Shown piece by piece: positions 1 through 8,291 of a DNA stretch of 44,938 nucleotides. This stretch comes from Amycolatopsis pithecellobii (GTDB lineage Bacteria > Actinomycetota > Actinomycetes > Mycobacteriales > Pseudonocardiaceae), in NCBI RefSeq assembly GCF_009707865.1, contig NZ_WMBA01000064.1:1-44938 (forward strand). Reading direction: 5' to 3'. Below the pieces are notes generated by a model, which saw only the letters and a list, made by a program, of their open reading frames with translations, was not told the DNA's origin and did not search any database. Position 1 is the stretch's first letter. Each line of letters begins with the position of its first letter. Both the position numbers and the translations under genes were made by a program.

Positions 1-131
1 GAGTTGGTGGGTGGGGCCTGGAGGGCGGGGAGGGTGATCGCGCTGGCCGGAACTCCGACACCAACCGCGGTGATCACCGCGGCCGCTGCGATGGCTCCTG
101 CGACCACACGCTTGATCGGTTGCGACTGCAC
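1..131 (-). CDS. Secreted protein N-terminus, probable NlpC/P60 cell-wall hydrolase (partial)
   Basis: Only the first 43 codons lie in the window; the rest runs off the left edge. The GTG at 131 is preceded by a good ribosome site (AAAGGAG, 11 nt upstream). The encoded start is a textbook Sec signal: basic stretch IKR at residues 6-8, a long Ala/Val/Gly hydrophobic core, and an Ala-Ser-Ala cleavage site near residue 31, followed by a Pro/Leu-rich mature start. The catalytic domain is not visible, so the assignment rests on context: in M. tuberculosis the NlpC/P60 protein Rv2190c sits next to the nuclease Rv2191, whose homologue is at 2341-4050 here. The secreted nature is seen directly; the peptidoglycan hydrolase role is inferred. 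Confidence 0.6.
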   Translation of the reverse strand, partial: MQSQPIKRVVAGAIAAAAVITAVGVGVPASAITLPALQAPPTN

Positions 132-480
132 GCCGCGCGTGTCTCCTTTGCACTCGGCCACCTGCCGGTCGCCTGCAGAGGTCGGGGGCCCTCTGCTCAC
201 CGGAGCAGACACCACACACGTCCGGCGAACGGCATCGACCACGGTGCTCGCCTGATCCCGGCACGGAAGTACCGCACCTGGGTCCTGCCAGCGACAGTGG
301 TTCCGGCACAGCTCCCCGACAAAGCTGTTTCGGCGGCGATCTCGCGTCGCTGTTGCGGGGGTGCCACAGCTACCGGCCGCGAGATCTCGGCTAGGTTACG
401 AAACAGGGGCCGCCGCGTCCAGCAGCAGGCACGCAAAAACTCTGCGTAACCCACGCTTATTCCGTTCAGACCAGCAACGA
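132..480 (-). promoter_or_regulatory. Long structured 5' leader of the secreted-protein gene, candidate c-di-AMP (ydaO) riboswitch
   Basis: About 445 bases lack a gene between this secreted-protein start and the CxxC gene. Read on the minus strand, the leader holds GCCG followed shortly by GAA, then a perfect 6-bp hairpin (arms at 323-328 and 308-313) and a GGAACC-like segment. This resembles the 5' half of ydaO/yuaA RNAs, which in actinobacteria often precede cell-wall hydrolase genes. The 3' conserved half is not convincing by eye. A separate perfect 9-bp inverted repeat, GATCTCGCG/CGCGAGATC, lies at 338-346 and 378-386. TAACCT on the minus strand near 395-400 could be a -10 box. The riboswitch identity is tentative. 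Confidence 0.27.
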
Positions 481-576
481 CAGTCCGAGTGTGACTGAGC
501 TAACAATCGCCAGCGTGATGATTACAGACCGTTCGCCGAGGGATTCGACCTCCTGCCGCACTGGGGGATGTGACTG

Positions 577-792
577 TCAGGCCGCGTGGTCCCGCCGCCG
601 GACCGTCATCGGCACAAGCCGCAGCCGCGGAATCAATCCGCCTTCGGCAAGCGCCTCTATCGCGGCCATTTCCTCGTCGTCCCATTCGATTGCCGGTGGC
701 GCGTTCAACAGCACGCTGACCGCACAGTCGGCGCAGCGGATTCCGCGCGCCACGCAACGGCCACAGTCCACGATCACGGCTTCTTCCTGCAT
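577..792 (-). CDS. Small conserved CxxC...CxxC protein
   Basis: A 71-residue protein. The ATG at 792 is chosen because AAGGAGG lies 7 nt upstream; a longer frame to 855 has no such site. Four cysteines are arranged C10-x2-C13-x6-C20-x2-C23, which looks like a small zinc-binding knuckle. An acidic helix follows (residues 34-48, WDDEEM) and the tail is basic and Arg-rich. No signal peptide or membrane segment is seen, so it is probably cytoplasmic. It sits on the same strand as, and downstream of, the NYN-domain gene (84-nt gap), so the two may be cotranscribed. Its function is unknown; a nucleic-acid or protein-binding role is only suggested by the metal-knuckle pattern. Confidence 0.6.
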   Translation of the reverse strand: MQEEAVIVDCGRCVARGIRCADCAVSVLLNAPPAIEWDDEEMAAIEALAEGGLIPRLRLVPMTVRRRDHAA

Positions 793-876
793 CTCCTGCC
801 TCCTTGTCCCATGTTCGGGCCGGACAGGAAACACGGTAAAGGCACCCACCGACAATTTCGTGCGGGTGTTCGAACG

Positions 877-2250
877 CTAGACGCGGCCGAGCCGGGTCAG
901 CAGCACCGCGGAAGCCACCGGATGCGCACCCGAACTCCTGGTCGAATCGGCCACAGCGCGATCGGACGTGGCGACCACGAGCGGCCGCCCGGGCGGTTCG
1001 GCGATGACGAGGGCGCGGATCACGTCGTCGGCCAGCACGCCGGGATCGGAGAACAGGACCCGGACGCCGCGCGGCGCCGCGGTGGGCACCGACAGCACGC
1101 CGGCCCCGTCGAACACCACCGTGACTTCCGCGCCGGTCCGCGAGACGAGCGCGCCGAGCTGCCGGATGAGCCGGGTGCGCTGATCGGCCAGCGAAAGCTC
1201 GGGATAGCCGGTCTTGGTGACGTTGTAGCCATCCACGATCAGATGGACGGCCGGCAGCGCCAGCAAGTGGTCCAGCGCGGCGGGATCGCGCACCTGCGCC
1301 CCCCGTCCGCCGGACGCCGACGCTCCCCGCACCGCGTCCGCGGGACGCCGGCTGCTGGACCCGAGCGACAGCTCGCGCCGTAGCCCGGCGACGGCCCCGT
1401 CGATCGTGTCGGCGAGCAGCGCGAGCCGTACCTCGTCGGCTTCCCTGGCCTCGCGTGCCGACTGCCGCGCGATCTCCGCGTCGGTCACCGCCCGCTCCGC
1501 GCGCGCCCGCTCCGTCACGACCCGCTGCCGCTCACGATCCAGCTGTGCGGTCAGCGCGGCGATCTCCGCGTCCCGCCTGCCATCGGCCTCCGTCGCCCCG
1601 GCCTCGGCCGCCGCGGCGGCGTCCCGGGCCTGACGCAGCATCATGCCCTGCTGGCGCAACCGGCCACGAAGGCGGTCGAGCTCTTCCTCACGTTCCTGGC
1701 GGGCAGCCTCGACCGCCTCCAGCGCCTGCGCGAGCTCCTCCCGGGTGCGGGCGAGCTCGGCCTCGAGCTTCTGGTTGCGCGCCACCGCAGCGTCCCGCTC
1801 CGCGCGCAGTGCCGTCTCGGCCGCGTTCTTCGCGACCAGCCGGACGCGGGACGTGGCGCTCGACTCGCCGAGCAGGATCGCGGCCGTCGCGGCGACCACG
1901 GAATCCTCATCATTGGGATCGAGCGCGTCCTGCCGGTATTCGCGGACCCACTCCAGCACCGCGGTGCGGAACGCCGGCGAGTCCTGCAACGTCGTGAGCA
2001 GCGCCGTCGCGCCGAGCCGCGCGCGCTTGGCCGGCGCGAACTTCGCGACCGGGCGCAGCTGCTGCGGGATGTCGACCCTGGGCATCTTGCCCAGCGCCTC
2101 GGCGGCCAGCTCGGTGAGTCTGGCTCGGACGGGTTCCGGCAGCTCGCGCCAGGCGAAGGGCGGCGCCGGTTCCGCCTCCGGCCGCTGGGCAGCGTCCGAG
2201 GCCAGAAGACCGGGGTCTTCGGGCTCCGTGGCGTGCACTGAGGGCGGCAT
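877..2250 (-). CDS. Coiled-coil NYN-domain (PIN-like) RNase-family protein
   Basis: 457 residues. The N-terminal third is a mixed helical region; residues roughly 150-290 form a long Ala/Glu/Arg-rich coiled coil. The C-terminal 120 residues are a YacP/NYN-type PIN-like nuclease fold beginning with IVDGYN. Candidate metal-binding acidic residues are D340 (VDGYN), D381 (VVFDG), D408/D409 (ADD) and D430 (TSD), so the active site appears intact. NYN proteins of this group are predicted metal-dependent endoribonucleases; the substrate of the actinobacterial coiled-coil form is not known to me. It is divergent from the nuclease gene at 2341 with 90 nt between starts, so the two may share a promoter region. 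The domain call is confident, the function is inferred. Confidence 0.85.
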   Translation of the reverse strand: MPPSVHATEPEDPGLLASDAAQRPEAEPAPPFAWRELPEPVRARLTELAAEALGKMPRVDIPQQLRPVAKFAPAKRARLGATALLTTLQDSPAFRTAVLEWVREYRQDALDPNDEDSVVAATAAILLGESSATSRVRLVAKNAAETALRAERDAAVARNQKLEAELARTREELAQALEAVEAARQEREEELDRLRGRLRQQGMMLRQARDAAAAAEAGATEADGRRDAEIAALTAQLDRERQRVVTERARAERAVTDAEIARQSAREAREADEVRLALLADTIDGAVAGLRRELSLGSSSRRPADAVRGASASGGRGAQVRDPAALDHLLALPAVHLIVDGYNVTKTGYPELSLADQRTRLIRQLGALVSRTGAEVTVVFDGAGVLSVPTAAPRGVRVLFSDPGVLADDVIRALVIAEPPGRPLVVATSDRAVADSTRSSGAHPVASAVLLTRLGRV

Positions 2251-2327
2251 CCATCCAGGGTAGTCGGTCGGCTCCGAACTTCCCTCTTACTGGGATGCCG
2301 CGGCGCGGAATTGTCGGTACCTCTGCT

Positions 2328-2333
2328 TAGGGT
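2328..2333 (+). promoter_or_regulatory. Candidate -10 box for leaderless nuclease mRNA
   Basis: TAGGGT fits the actinobacterial TAnnnT -10 pattern and ends 7 nt before the ATG at 2341. No Shine-Dalgarno sequence precedes that ATG, which is consistent with a leaderless transcript. A -35 box is not clear. Confidence 0.35.
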
Positions 2334-2340
2334 GCCGATC

Positions 2341-4050
2341 ATGCACGGCGCGCATGATCAGCTGACCTTCGACGAGCTGGGCACCCCCCTTCGCGACACC
2401 ACGTTCGTGGTGTTCGACCTGGAGACCACCGGTACGAAACCCGGCCCCGACGGGATTACCGAGATCGGCGCGGTGAAGGTGCGTGGCGGCCAGGTTCTCG
2501 GCGAGTTCGCGACGCTGGTCAACCCGGGGATGCCGATCCCGCCGCAGATCGTCGCGCTGACCGGCATCACCGGCGCGATGGTGTACGACGCACCGCCGAT
2601 CGCGCAAGTGCTGCCCGCCTTCCTGGAGTTCGCCGCGGGTGCGGTGCTCGTCGCGCACAACGCCCCGTTCGACACCGGGTTCCTCCGCGCCGCCTGCGCC
2701 GGTTACGGCTACGCGTGGCCGAAACCGGCCGTGGTGTGCACGGTCCGGCTGGCCCGGCGCGTGCTCAGCAGGCAGGACACGCCGAGCTACCGGCTGTCCG
2801 CGCTGGCCGCCCTGTTCGGCGCGAAGACCACGCCGAATCACCGTGCCCTCGAAGACGCGCGCGCCACCGTCGACGTGTTGCACGCGTTGCTCGAACTCGT
2901 CGGCCCGCTCGGTGTGCACTCGCTGGAGGAGCTGATCGACTACCTGCCGGAGGTCACCCCGGAGCAGCGCCGGAAACGCGGGATGGCGGCACATCTGCCG
3001 GAACTGCCCGGCGTCTACCTGTTCCGCGGCCCGAACGACGAGGTGTTGTACGTCGGCACCACGTCGAACCTGCGGCGGCGCGTGCGCAGTTATTTCACGG
3101 GCTCGGAAAGCCGCGGCCGGATCCGGGAAATGGTCGGGCTGGCCCAGCGGGTGGACGGGATCGAGTGCTCGCACGCGCTGGAAGCGCAGATCCGGGAGCT
3201 GCGGTTGCTCGCGGCGCACCGGCCCGCGTACAACCGGCGCTCGAAGAACCCGCGCAAGTCGTGGTGGGTGGTGCTGACCGACGAAGCGTTCCCACGCCTG
3301 TCGGTGGTGCGCGTGCCGAAGGACGGCGCGCTCGGTCCGTTCGGTTCACAGGCGATGGCGAAGCTCGCGGCGGATGTGCTGGCGAGCGCGTCGGGTTTGC
3401 GGACCTGCACCCAGCGCATCTCGGCGGTCGCCCCGTCCGGCAGGCCGTGTGCGCTGGCGGAACTGGGGCGATGCGGCGCGCCGTGTGCCGGGCGGCAGAC
3501 GGCGGAGGCCTACTTTCCTTCCGTACAGGCGGTGACACAGCTGATCGGCGGCGAAGGCACGGTCCCATTGGAGGAGGCCCGGCGTCAGCTCGACGAGCTC
3601 GCCCGTGCGCAGCATTACGAGCAGGCCGCGCGGCGGCGAGACGAGCTGGCGATCCTGGTGCGCGCGGTCGCGAAGGCACACCGGTTGACGGCACTCGCGG
3701 CCATCCCGGAGCTGGTGGCGGCCGCACCGGATGGCAAGCGGGGCTGGGAATTCGCGGTCATCCGGCACGGCAGGCTCGCCTCAGCCGGGGTGGCCCGGCG
3801 GGGCGTGCCACCGATGCCGGTCGTCGACGCGCTGGTGGCATCCGCGGAAACGGTGACCGCCGGGCCAGGGCCGTTGTTCGGTGCGCCGGCCGAGGAGGCC
3901 GGCCTGCTGCTGCGCTGGCTGACCCGGCCCGGCGTGCGTCTCGTGCGGACCGCGATCCCGTGGGCCGAGCCCGCCCGCGGGGTCGGCGGCTGGCAGGACT
4001 GGCTCGAGCGCGCCGCCACCGCCACGGCACTGGAACAAGTGGCGAGCTGA
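2341..4050 (+). CDS. DEDDh exonuclease fused to GIY-YIG endonuclease and UVR motif (Rv2191-like)
   Basis: 569 residues in three parts. Residues 20-190 are a DnaQ-type 3'-5' exonuclease with all DEDDh positions: D26 and E28 (FDLETTG), D111 (HNAPFD), H167 and D172 (HRALED). Residues from about 220 to 300 are a GIY-YIG nuclease module as in the UvrC N-terminus/Cho (LPGVYLF ... LYVGTTSNLRRRV). Around 405-435 is a UVR-like helix pair (EEARRQLDEL ... YEQAARRRDEL), the motif by which UvrB and UvrC interact. This suggests a Cho-like incision enzyme with its own proofreading or trimming nuclease, acting in DNA repair. The ATG at 2341 is preferred over a TTG at 2311 because of the -10-like box just upstream. 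The 3' end is convergent with the Rid gene, 3 nt apart. Confidence 0.9.
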   Translation: MHGAHDQLTFDELGTPLRDTTFVVFDLETTGTKPGPDGITEIGAVKVRGGQVLGEFATLVNPGMPIPPQIVALTGITGAMVYDAPPIAQVLPAFLEFAAGAVLVAHNAPFDTGFLRAACAGYGYAWPKPAVVCTVRLARRVLSRQDTPSYRLSALAALFGAKTTPNHRALEDARATVDVLHALLELVGPLGVHSLEELIDYLPEVTPEQRRKRGMAAHLPELPGVYLFRGPNDEVLYVGTTSNLRRRVRSYFTGSESRGRIREMVGLAQRVDGIECSHALEAQIRELRLLAAHRPAYNRRSKNPRKSWWVVLTDEAFPRLSVVRVPKDGALGPFGSQAMAKLAADVLASASGLRTCTQRISAVAPSGRPCALAELGRCGAPCAGRQTAEAYFPSVQAVTQLIGGEGTVPLEEARRQLDELARAQHYEQAARRRDELAILVRAVAKAHRLTALAAIPELVAAAPDGKRGWEFAVIRHGRLASAGVARRGVPPMPVVDALVASAETVTAGPGPLFGAPAEEAGLLLRWLTRPGVRLVRTAIPWAEPARGVGGWQDWLERAATATALEQVAS

Positions 4051-4053
4051 GCC

Positions 4054-4461
4054 TCAGTCGAGAACCGCGATGGCCTCGACTTCAACCAGGATGTCGGGCT
4101 CGGCCAGTGCGGCCACCCCGATACCGGTGAGTGGCGGGAGCGAACTGACGCCCAGCTTCGCGGTGGCCCGGTCGACCCCTTCGGCGAACTGGGCCATCTT
4201 GTCCGGGGTCCAGTCGACGACGTAGACGGTCAGCTTCGCGACGTTCTCCAGGGATGCGCCGACTTCGGCCAGCGCGGCGCCGAGGTTCAGGTAGCACTGC
4301 TCGACCTGGGCAACGAGGTCACCTTCACCGACTTTGCCGCCGTCGGCATCGCGGGCGACCTGGCCGGCGACGAATACCAGCTTCGACCCGGTGGCCACGG
4401 ACACCTGGCGATAGATGTCGACCTTCGGCAGTTTTTCGGGGTTCACCAGAGTAATGGGCAC
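4054..4461 (-). CDS. Rid-family (YjgF/YER057c/UK114) protein lacking the RidA arginine
   Basis: 135 residues spanning the whole Rid fold, including VFVAGQVARDADG, LTVYVVDW and the closing LVEVEAIAV strand. Canonical RidA deaminates reactive enamines/imines such as 2-aminoacrylate using an Arg in a PARS/PART motif; here the equivalent stretch reads PPLTG, so that Arg is absent. This points to a Rid subfamily outside archetypal RidA, whose activity is unknown. I chose GTG 4461 because a TATAGT -10 box ends 7 nt upstream; a TTG at 4467 is the in-frame alternative. The gene is divergent from a TetR regulator across a perfect palindrome, so it is probably that regulator's target. Confidence 0.88.
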   Translation of the reverse strand: MPITLVNPEKLPKVDIYRQVSVATGSKLVFVAGQVARDADGGKVGEGDLVAQVEQCYLNLGAALAEVGASLENVAKLTVYVVDWTPDKMAQFAEGVDRATAKLGVSSLPPLTGIGVAALAEPDILVEVEAIAVLD

Positions 4462-4463
4462 GC

Positions 4464-4495
4464 TCAAACTATAGCATAGCTATGCTATAGTTTGA
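4464..4495. promoter_or_regulatory. Perfect 32-bp palindromic operator with two overlapping -10 boxes
   Basis: The left arm TCAAACTATAGCATAG (4464-4479) is followed directly by its exact reverse complement (4480-4495). It is an AT-rich island in GC-rich DNA. Each arm contains a TATAGT -10 hexamer facing outward: on the plus strand at 4486-4491, ending 8 nt before the TetR ATG (4500), and on the minus strand at 4473-4468, ending 6 nt before the Rid GTG (4461). Both genes would therefore be leaderless, and a repressor bound here would cover both promoters. Binding by the adjacent TetR protein is inferred from position and symmetry. Confidence 0.85.
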
Positions 4496-4499
4496 CTTC

Positions 4500-5141
4500 A
4501 TGGCGAGGGCGAAGGATCCAGCGGTCCGCACCCAGCTCATCGAACGTGCCGCACAGATGCTGCGCACGCGTGAGCCCATCACCCTCCGGTCGCTGGTGGC
4601 TGGCACAGGCGTCTCCACAATGGCCGTCTACACCCATTTCGGCAGCATGGACGGACTGTGGAAAGCGTTGCGGCAGGAGGGTTTTACCCGCATGGCCGCC
4701 AGGTTCGCGCAGCTGCGGACCTCGGACGACCCGGTCCGGGACCTCACCGCGCTCATCGTCGCCTACCTCGGCAACGCCATGGACCATCCCGACCTGTACC
4801 GAGTCATGTTCGACGCGACCTTCGAACTCGAAGACCTCAAGGCAGCGGACGACACCCTGGAGTATCTGGTCCAGGCAGCCGACCGCGGCCGGCACACCGG
4901 CCGCTTCCGTGCCGACATCGTCCCGCTGGAACTGGCGACGCAGAGCTGGGTCATCGGCCACGGCCTGGTCTCGCTGGTCGAGCCCGGTCCACTTCCGCGC
5001 GAGACCCTCGGCCACGGCATCCTGTTACTGACCGCGCTGTTCACCAATGCCGGAGACGAGCCGGACCGGTGTCGCCGATCAGTCGAGGGCGCCTGGCGGC
5101 GATACGATCGGCCCGGCTGCAAACCACCGAGGAGGACGTGA
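4500..5141 (+). CDS. TetR/AcrR-family transcriptional regulator
   Basis: 213 residues. The N-terminal helix-turn-helix (about residues 25-55) reads ITLRSLVAGTGVSTMAVYTHF, typical of TetR recognition helices (AVYTHF in place of the common LYxHF). The C-terminal ligand domain is helical and not recognisable to a specific ligand class. The ATG at 4500 lies 8 nt after a TATAGT box and lacks an RBS, so the mRNA is probably leaderless. It most likely represses itself and the divergent Rid gene through the 32-bp palindrome. A RAM-domain gene follows after 1 nt, so a two-gene operon is likely. Confidence 0.93.
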   Translation: MARAKDPAVRTQLIERAAQMLRTREPITLRSLVAGTGVSTMAVYTHFGSMDGLWKALRQEGFTRMAARFAQLRTSDDPVRDLTALIVAYLGNAMDHPDLYRVMFDATFELEDLKAADDTLEYLVQAADRGRHTGRFRADIVPLELATQSWVIGHGLVSLVEPGPLPRETLGHGILLLTALFTNAGDEPDRCRRSVEGAWRRYDRPGCKPPRRT

Positions 5142-5142
5142 C

Positions 5143-5424
5143 GTGATCACCGCGATCGTGCTGATTCATGCCGTGGCGGACAGCATTCCCGAAACCGCAC
5201 AGGCCATCGCGGACATCGACGGCGTTTCCGAGGTCTACTCGTGCGCCGGTGACGTCGATCTGATCGCACTGGTGCGCGTGTCCAGCCACGAGGAACTCGC
5301 CGACATCATCCCGGCGAAGATCGGCCGCGTGTCCGGCGTCATCGACACCGACACGCATATCGCGTTCCGGTCCTACTCGACCGCCGACACCGAATCGGCG
5401 TTCGCTCTCGGCGCCGAAGAATAA
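5143..5424 (+). CDS. Stand-alone Lrp/AsnC ligand-binding (RAM) domain protein
   Basis: 93 residues that cover only the effector-binding RAM half of an Lrp/AsnC regulator: beta strand ITAIVLIHA, helix, VSEVYSCAGDVDLIALVRV, and IIPAKIGRVSGVIDTDTHIAF. There is no helix-turn-helix. GTG 5143 is preceded by GAGGAGG with 7-nt spacing; upstream in-frame sequence is the end of the TetR gene. Single-domain RAM proteins form ring-like dimers/octamers and bind amino acids or small effectors; the partner here is unknown. It follows the TetR gene by 1 nt and ends at a strong bidirectional terminator shared with qcrB. Confidence 0.88.
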   Translation: MITAIVLIHAVADSIPETAQAIADIDGVSEVYSCAGDVDLIALVRVSSHEELADIIPAKIGRVSGVIDTDTHIAFRSYSTADTESAFALGAEE

Positions 5425-5464
5425 GAAGAAGCCGGCTCCCCCATGCGGGAGAGCCGGCTTCTTC
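5425..5464. terminator. Bidirectional terminator between RAM gene and qcrB
   Basis: A perfect 14-bp stem, GAAGAAGCCGGCTC at 5425-5438 and its complement at 5451-5464, with a 12-nt loop. A/T-containing ends on both sides let it serve convergent transcripts: the RAM gene ends at 5424 and qcrB ends at 5476. Confidence 0.85.
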
Positions 5465-5475
5465 ATTGACGATTC

Positions 5476-7140
5476 TCAGGCTTCCGGCGTCTTCCAGCCC
5501 GCCGGGACCTCCTCGCTCGAAGCGACTTCGCCATTCTCGTGATGCCCGTTGGTCTCGCGGGCCCGCTCCAGCGCAGCGACCTCGTCGGCCGGGTCGGGTG
5601 CGAGCAGCGTGCCGGGCACCGGACGACCCGCGGCGCCGAGCTTGTTCATCTTCTTCGGCACCGACGCGCCCTGGTACTCCAGCGGGATCGCGTGGCCGTG
5701 GTCGTCCACACCGCCGAGCGGCTGGTGGATCTCGATGAACTCACCGTGCGGCAGGCGCTTGATGATGCCCGTCTCGATACCGTGCTCGAGCACCTCACGG
5801 TCGGCCCGCTGCAAGCCGAGGCAGATCCGGTAGGTGAGGAAGTACGCCAGCGGCGGGAGGACCAGCACACCGATCCGGCCCGCCCACGTGGTCGCGTTGA
5901 GCGAAATGTCGAACTGGTCGGCGATGATGTCGTTGAAGCCCGATGCCTCGATGACCCCGAAGAACGCCAGCGCCATCATGCCGATGCTGGTGCGGACCGG
6001 TGCGTCACGAGGCCGCTGCAGCAGGTTGTGGTGCGCCGTGTCGCCGGAGAGCTTGCGCTCGATCATCGGATACGCCAGCAGCAGCACGATCAGGACCGGC
6101 ATGCCGACCGCACCGGCGAAGAACACCGCGGGCACCGTGTAGTTGCCGAGATACAGCTCCCACGCCGGGAAGATACGCAGCAGGCCGTCGGCCCAGGCCA
6201 TGTACCAGTCGGGCTGCGAGCCCGCCGAAACCTGCGACGGGTTGTACGGTCCGATGTTCCAGATCGGGTTGATCTGGAACACGCCGGCAAGGAACGCGAT
6301 CACCGCTGTGGTCACGGCGAAGAACGCGCCGGCCTTGAGCGCGAAGTAGGGCATGATCCGGACGCCGACGACGTTCGTCTCCTTGCGCCGGACGCCGGGG
6401 AACTGCGTGTGCTTCTGGTACCAGACCAGTGCCAGGTGCACACCGACGAGCGCCAGCATGATGCCCGGCAGCAGCAGGATGTGGATCGTGTACAGGCGGG
6501 GGATGATCTCGTTGCCGGGGAACTCCCCGCCGAACAGCGCCCAGTGCAGCCAGGTGCCCATCACCGGGACCGACAGCACGATGCCGGACAGGGTCGCCCG
6601 GATACCCGTGCCGGAGAGCAGGTCGTCGGGCAGCGAGTAGCCGAAGAAGCCCTCGAACATGCCGAGCACCAGCAGCAGCACACCGATCAGCCAGTTGGCC
6701 TCACGCGGCCTGCGGAACGCTCCGGTGAAGAAGATCCGGAACATGTGGACCATCATCGCGGCGACGAACACCAGCGCGGCCCAGTGGTGCAGCTGACGCA
6801 CGAACAGGCCGCCGCGGACGTCGAACGAGATGTCCAGCGTGGTCGCGAACGCCCGCGACATCTCGATGCCCTGCAGGTTGCGGAAGCTGCCGTTGTAGGT
6901 GACCTCGGCCATCGACGGGTCGAAGAACAACGTCAGGTAGACACCGGACAGGATCAGGATGATGAAGCTGTAGAGCGCGATCTCCCCGAGCAGGAACGAC
7001 CAGTGCGTCGGGAACACCTTGTTCATCTGGTGCCGCAGGCCCTTGGCCAGGCGATACCGCTGGTCCATGTTCGTGGCGGCCTCGTTGACCTGCCGCTGGA
7101 CCAGGCTCGAGCCCTTCGTCGGCGTGGTGAGTGAACTCAT
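5476..7140 (-). CDS. qcrB: Cytochrome bc1-type menaquinol oxidoreductase, cytochrome b subunit
   Basis: 554 residues, close to actinobacterial QcrB (about 550), longer than classical cytochrome b because of a C-terminal extension. Haem-ligand histidines are visible in two helices: H118/H119 with H132, and H220 with H235. The quinol-oxidation signature is PDWY rather than the classical PEWY, as expected for actinobacterial enzymes. It oxidises menaquinol at the membrane within the bcc-aa3 supercomplex. ATG 7140 overlaps the qcrA stop (ATGA), giving translational coupling; GGGAG and GGAAG stretches lie upstream. It is last in ctaE-qcrC-qcrA-qcrB and ends at the bidirectional terminator. Confidence 0.98.
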   Translation of the reverse strand: MSSLTTPTKGSSLVQRQVNEAATNMDQRYRLAKGLRHQMNKVFPTHWSFLLGEIALYSFIILILSGVYLTLFFDPSMAEVTYNGSFRNLQGIEMSRAFATTLDISFDVRGGLFVRQLHHWAALVFVAAMMVHMFRIFFTGAFRRPREANWLIGVLLLVLGMFEGFFGYSLPDDLLSGTGIRATLSGIVLSVPVMGTWLHWALFGGEFPGNEIIPRLYTIHILLLPGIMLALVGVHLALVWYQKHTQFPGVRRKETNVVGVRIMPYFALKAGAFFAVTTAVIAFLAGVFQINPIWNIGPYNPSQVSAGSQPDWYMAWADGLLRIFPAWELYLGNYTVPAVFFAGAVGMPVLIVLLLAYPMIERKLSGDTAHHNLLQRPRDAPVRTSIGMMALAFFGVIEASGFNDIIADQFDISLNATTWAGRIGVLVLPPLAYFLTYRICLGLQRADREVLEHGIETGIIKRLPHGEFIEIHQPLGGVDDHGHAIPLEYQGASVPKKMNKLGAAGRPVPGTLLAPDPADEVAALERARETNGHHENGEVASSEEVPAGWKTPEA

Positions 7141-8291
7141 TGCTTCCGCTCCCAAAAGGCCGGCCCCACGGGTTCGATGAAGTCACCACGTGCGACCAGG
7201 TATCCCTCGTCATTCACCGTAATGGGCAACTGGGCCAGCGCGCGAGTGGCGGGGCCGAAAATCGGCTTCGCGTACTGCAGTACGTCGAACTGCGACTGGT
7301 GGCATGGGCAGAGGAGCCGGTTGGTCCGCTGCTCGTACAGCGAGACCGGGCAACCGACGTGACTGCAGACCTTCGTGTAGGCGTAGTACTCGCCGAAGTT
7401 GAAGTCCTCCTGGCCCTTGCGCTTGACGACGCGCAAGGCGTCCTCGGGCCGCAGGCGAATGAGCATGACCGGCGAGTCGGAACGCAGGAACACCGCGGAG
7501 AGAGCCTCCGGGTTGCCGCGCTCGGACTCGCGGAACGGGAACACTGTCTCCAACCCGCCCGCGTCGAGGTCCTCCGGGCGAAGCAGCACGATGTCCTCAG
7601 GCCGGCCGGTGTTGCGCCGCATGTACACGACCTCACCGGGGTACTGCGGCTGCCAGGCGGTGTGCCACAGCGAATCCGGGCCGTTGGAGTCCTTCCACGG
7701 GTCCTTGATGAAGGACGCGACCGGCAGGCCGATCAGGCCGAGCCCCAGCGCGCCACCCGCGAAACCCATGCTCCGCTTGACCAGCGAACGGCGGGCGATG
7801 GTGCTGCGCGAGCCCGCGTCCTCCAGGTGCGCGACGATCGTCTTCTTGTCGATCTCCGGGGAGCCTTTGCCTTCGCCGTCGTGGCGCTCCTGGATCGCGA
7901 GCTCCTGGGGCACAAACTTCTTCGTGTACAGCAGGATGCCCACGCCGAGGCCGAGGATCGTCAGGCCCAGCGTCACACCCAGCACCGGGGTGTACAGCGA
8001 GTACAGGAAGGTGCCCGACTGGCCGGGGGCCTTGTACTGCCACGGCCACCAGATGAGCCCCACCACGAAGGCGAGCCCGGCAAGGCCCGCGATGGTGAAC
8101 CACAACGCGATGAGCCGCTCCGCGCGCTTCTCCGCGCGGGTTCCCTTGACCGGCCACGGTTCCGGGTAGTCGACGAGCTCGACACCGTCGAGCTGGCCGC
8201 CCAGCTTGAGCAGCTGGTCCCGGTTCATTTCGGCGAGTTCGGCTTCGGAAGGCAGCCGCCCCGCGGTGTCTTCGCTGTCTTCGCTGCTCAT
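7137..8291 (-). CDS. qcrA: Rieske [2Fe-2S] subunit of the menaquinol-cytochrome c reductase
   Basis: 384 residues. The Rieske boxes are CSHVGC (ligands C309, H311; C314 for the disulfide) and CPCHQS (ligands C328, H331; C330 for the disulfide). The N-terminal region is cytoplasmic and acidic and is followed by three hydrophobic helices, the actinobacterial arrangement, in contrast to the single anchor of proteobacterial Rieske proteins. It transfers electrons from menaquinol to QcrC. ATG 8291 overlaps the qcrC stop, and its own stop overlaps the qcrB ATG, so all three are coupled. No anomalies were seen. Confidence 0.98.
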   Translation of the reverse strand: MSSEDSEDTAGRLPSEAELAEMNRDQLLKLGGQLDGVELVDYPEPWPVKGTRAEKRAERLIALWFTIAGLAGLAFVVGLIWWPWQYKAPGQSGTFLYSLYTPVLGVTLGLTILGLGVGILLYTKKFVPQELAIQERHDGEGKGSPEIDKKTIVAHLEDAGSRSTIARRSLVKRSMGFAGGALGLGLIGLPVASFIKDPWKDSNGPDSLWHTAWQPQYPGEVVYMRRNTGRPEDIVLLRPEDLDAGGLETVFPFRESERGNPEALSAVFLRSDSPVMLIRLRPEDALRVVKRKGQEDFNFGEYYAYTKVCSHVGCPVSLYEQRTNRLLCPCHQSQFDVLQYAKPIFGPATRALAQLPITVNDEGYLVARGDFIEPVGPAFWERKQ

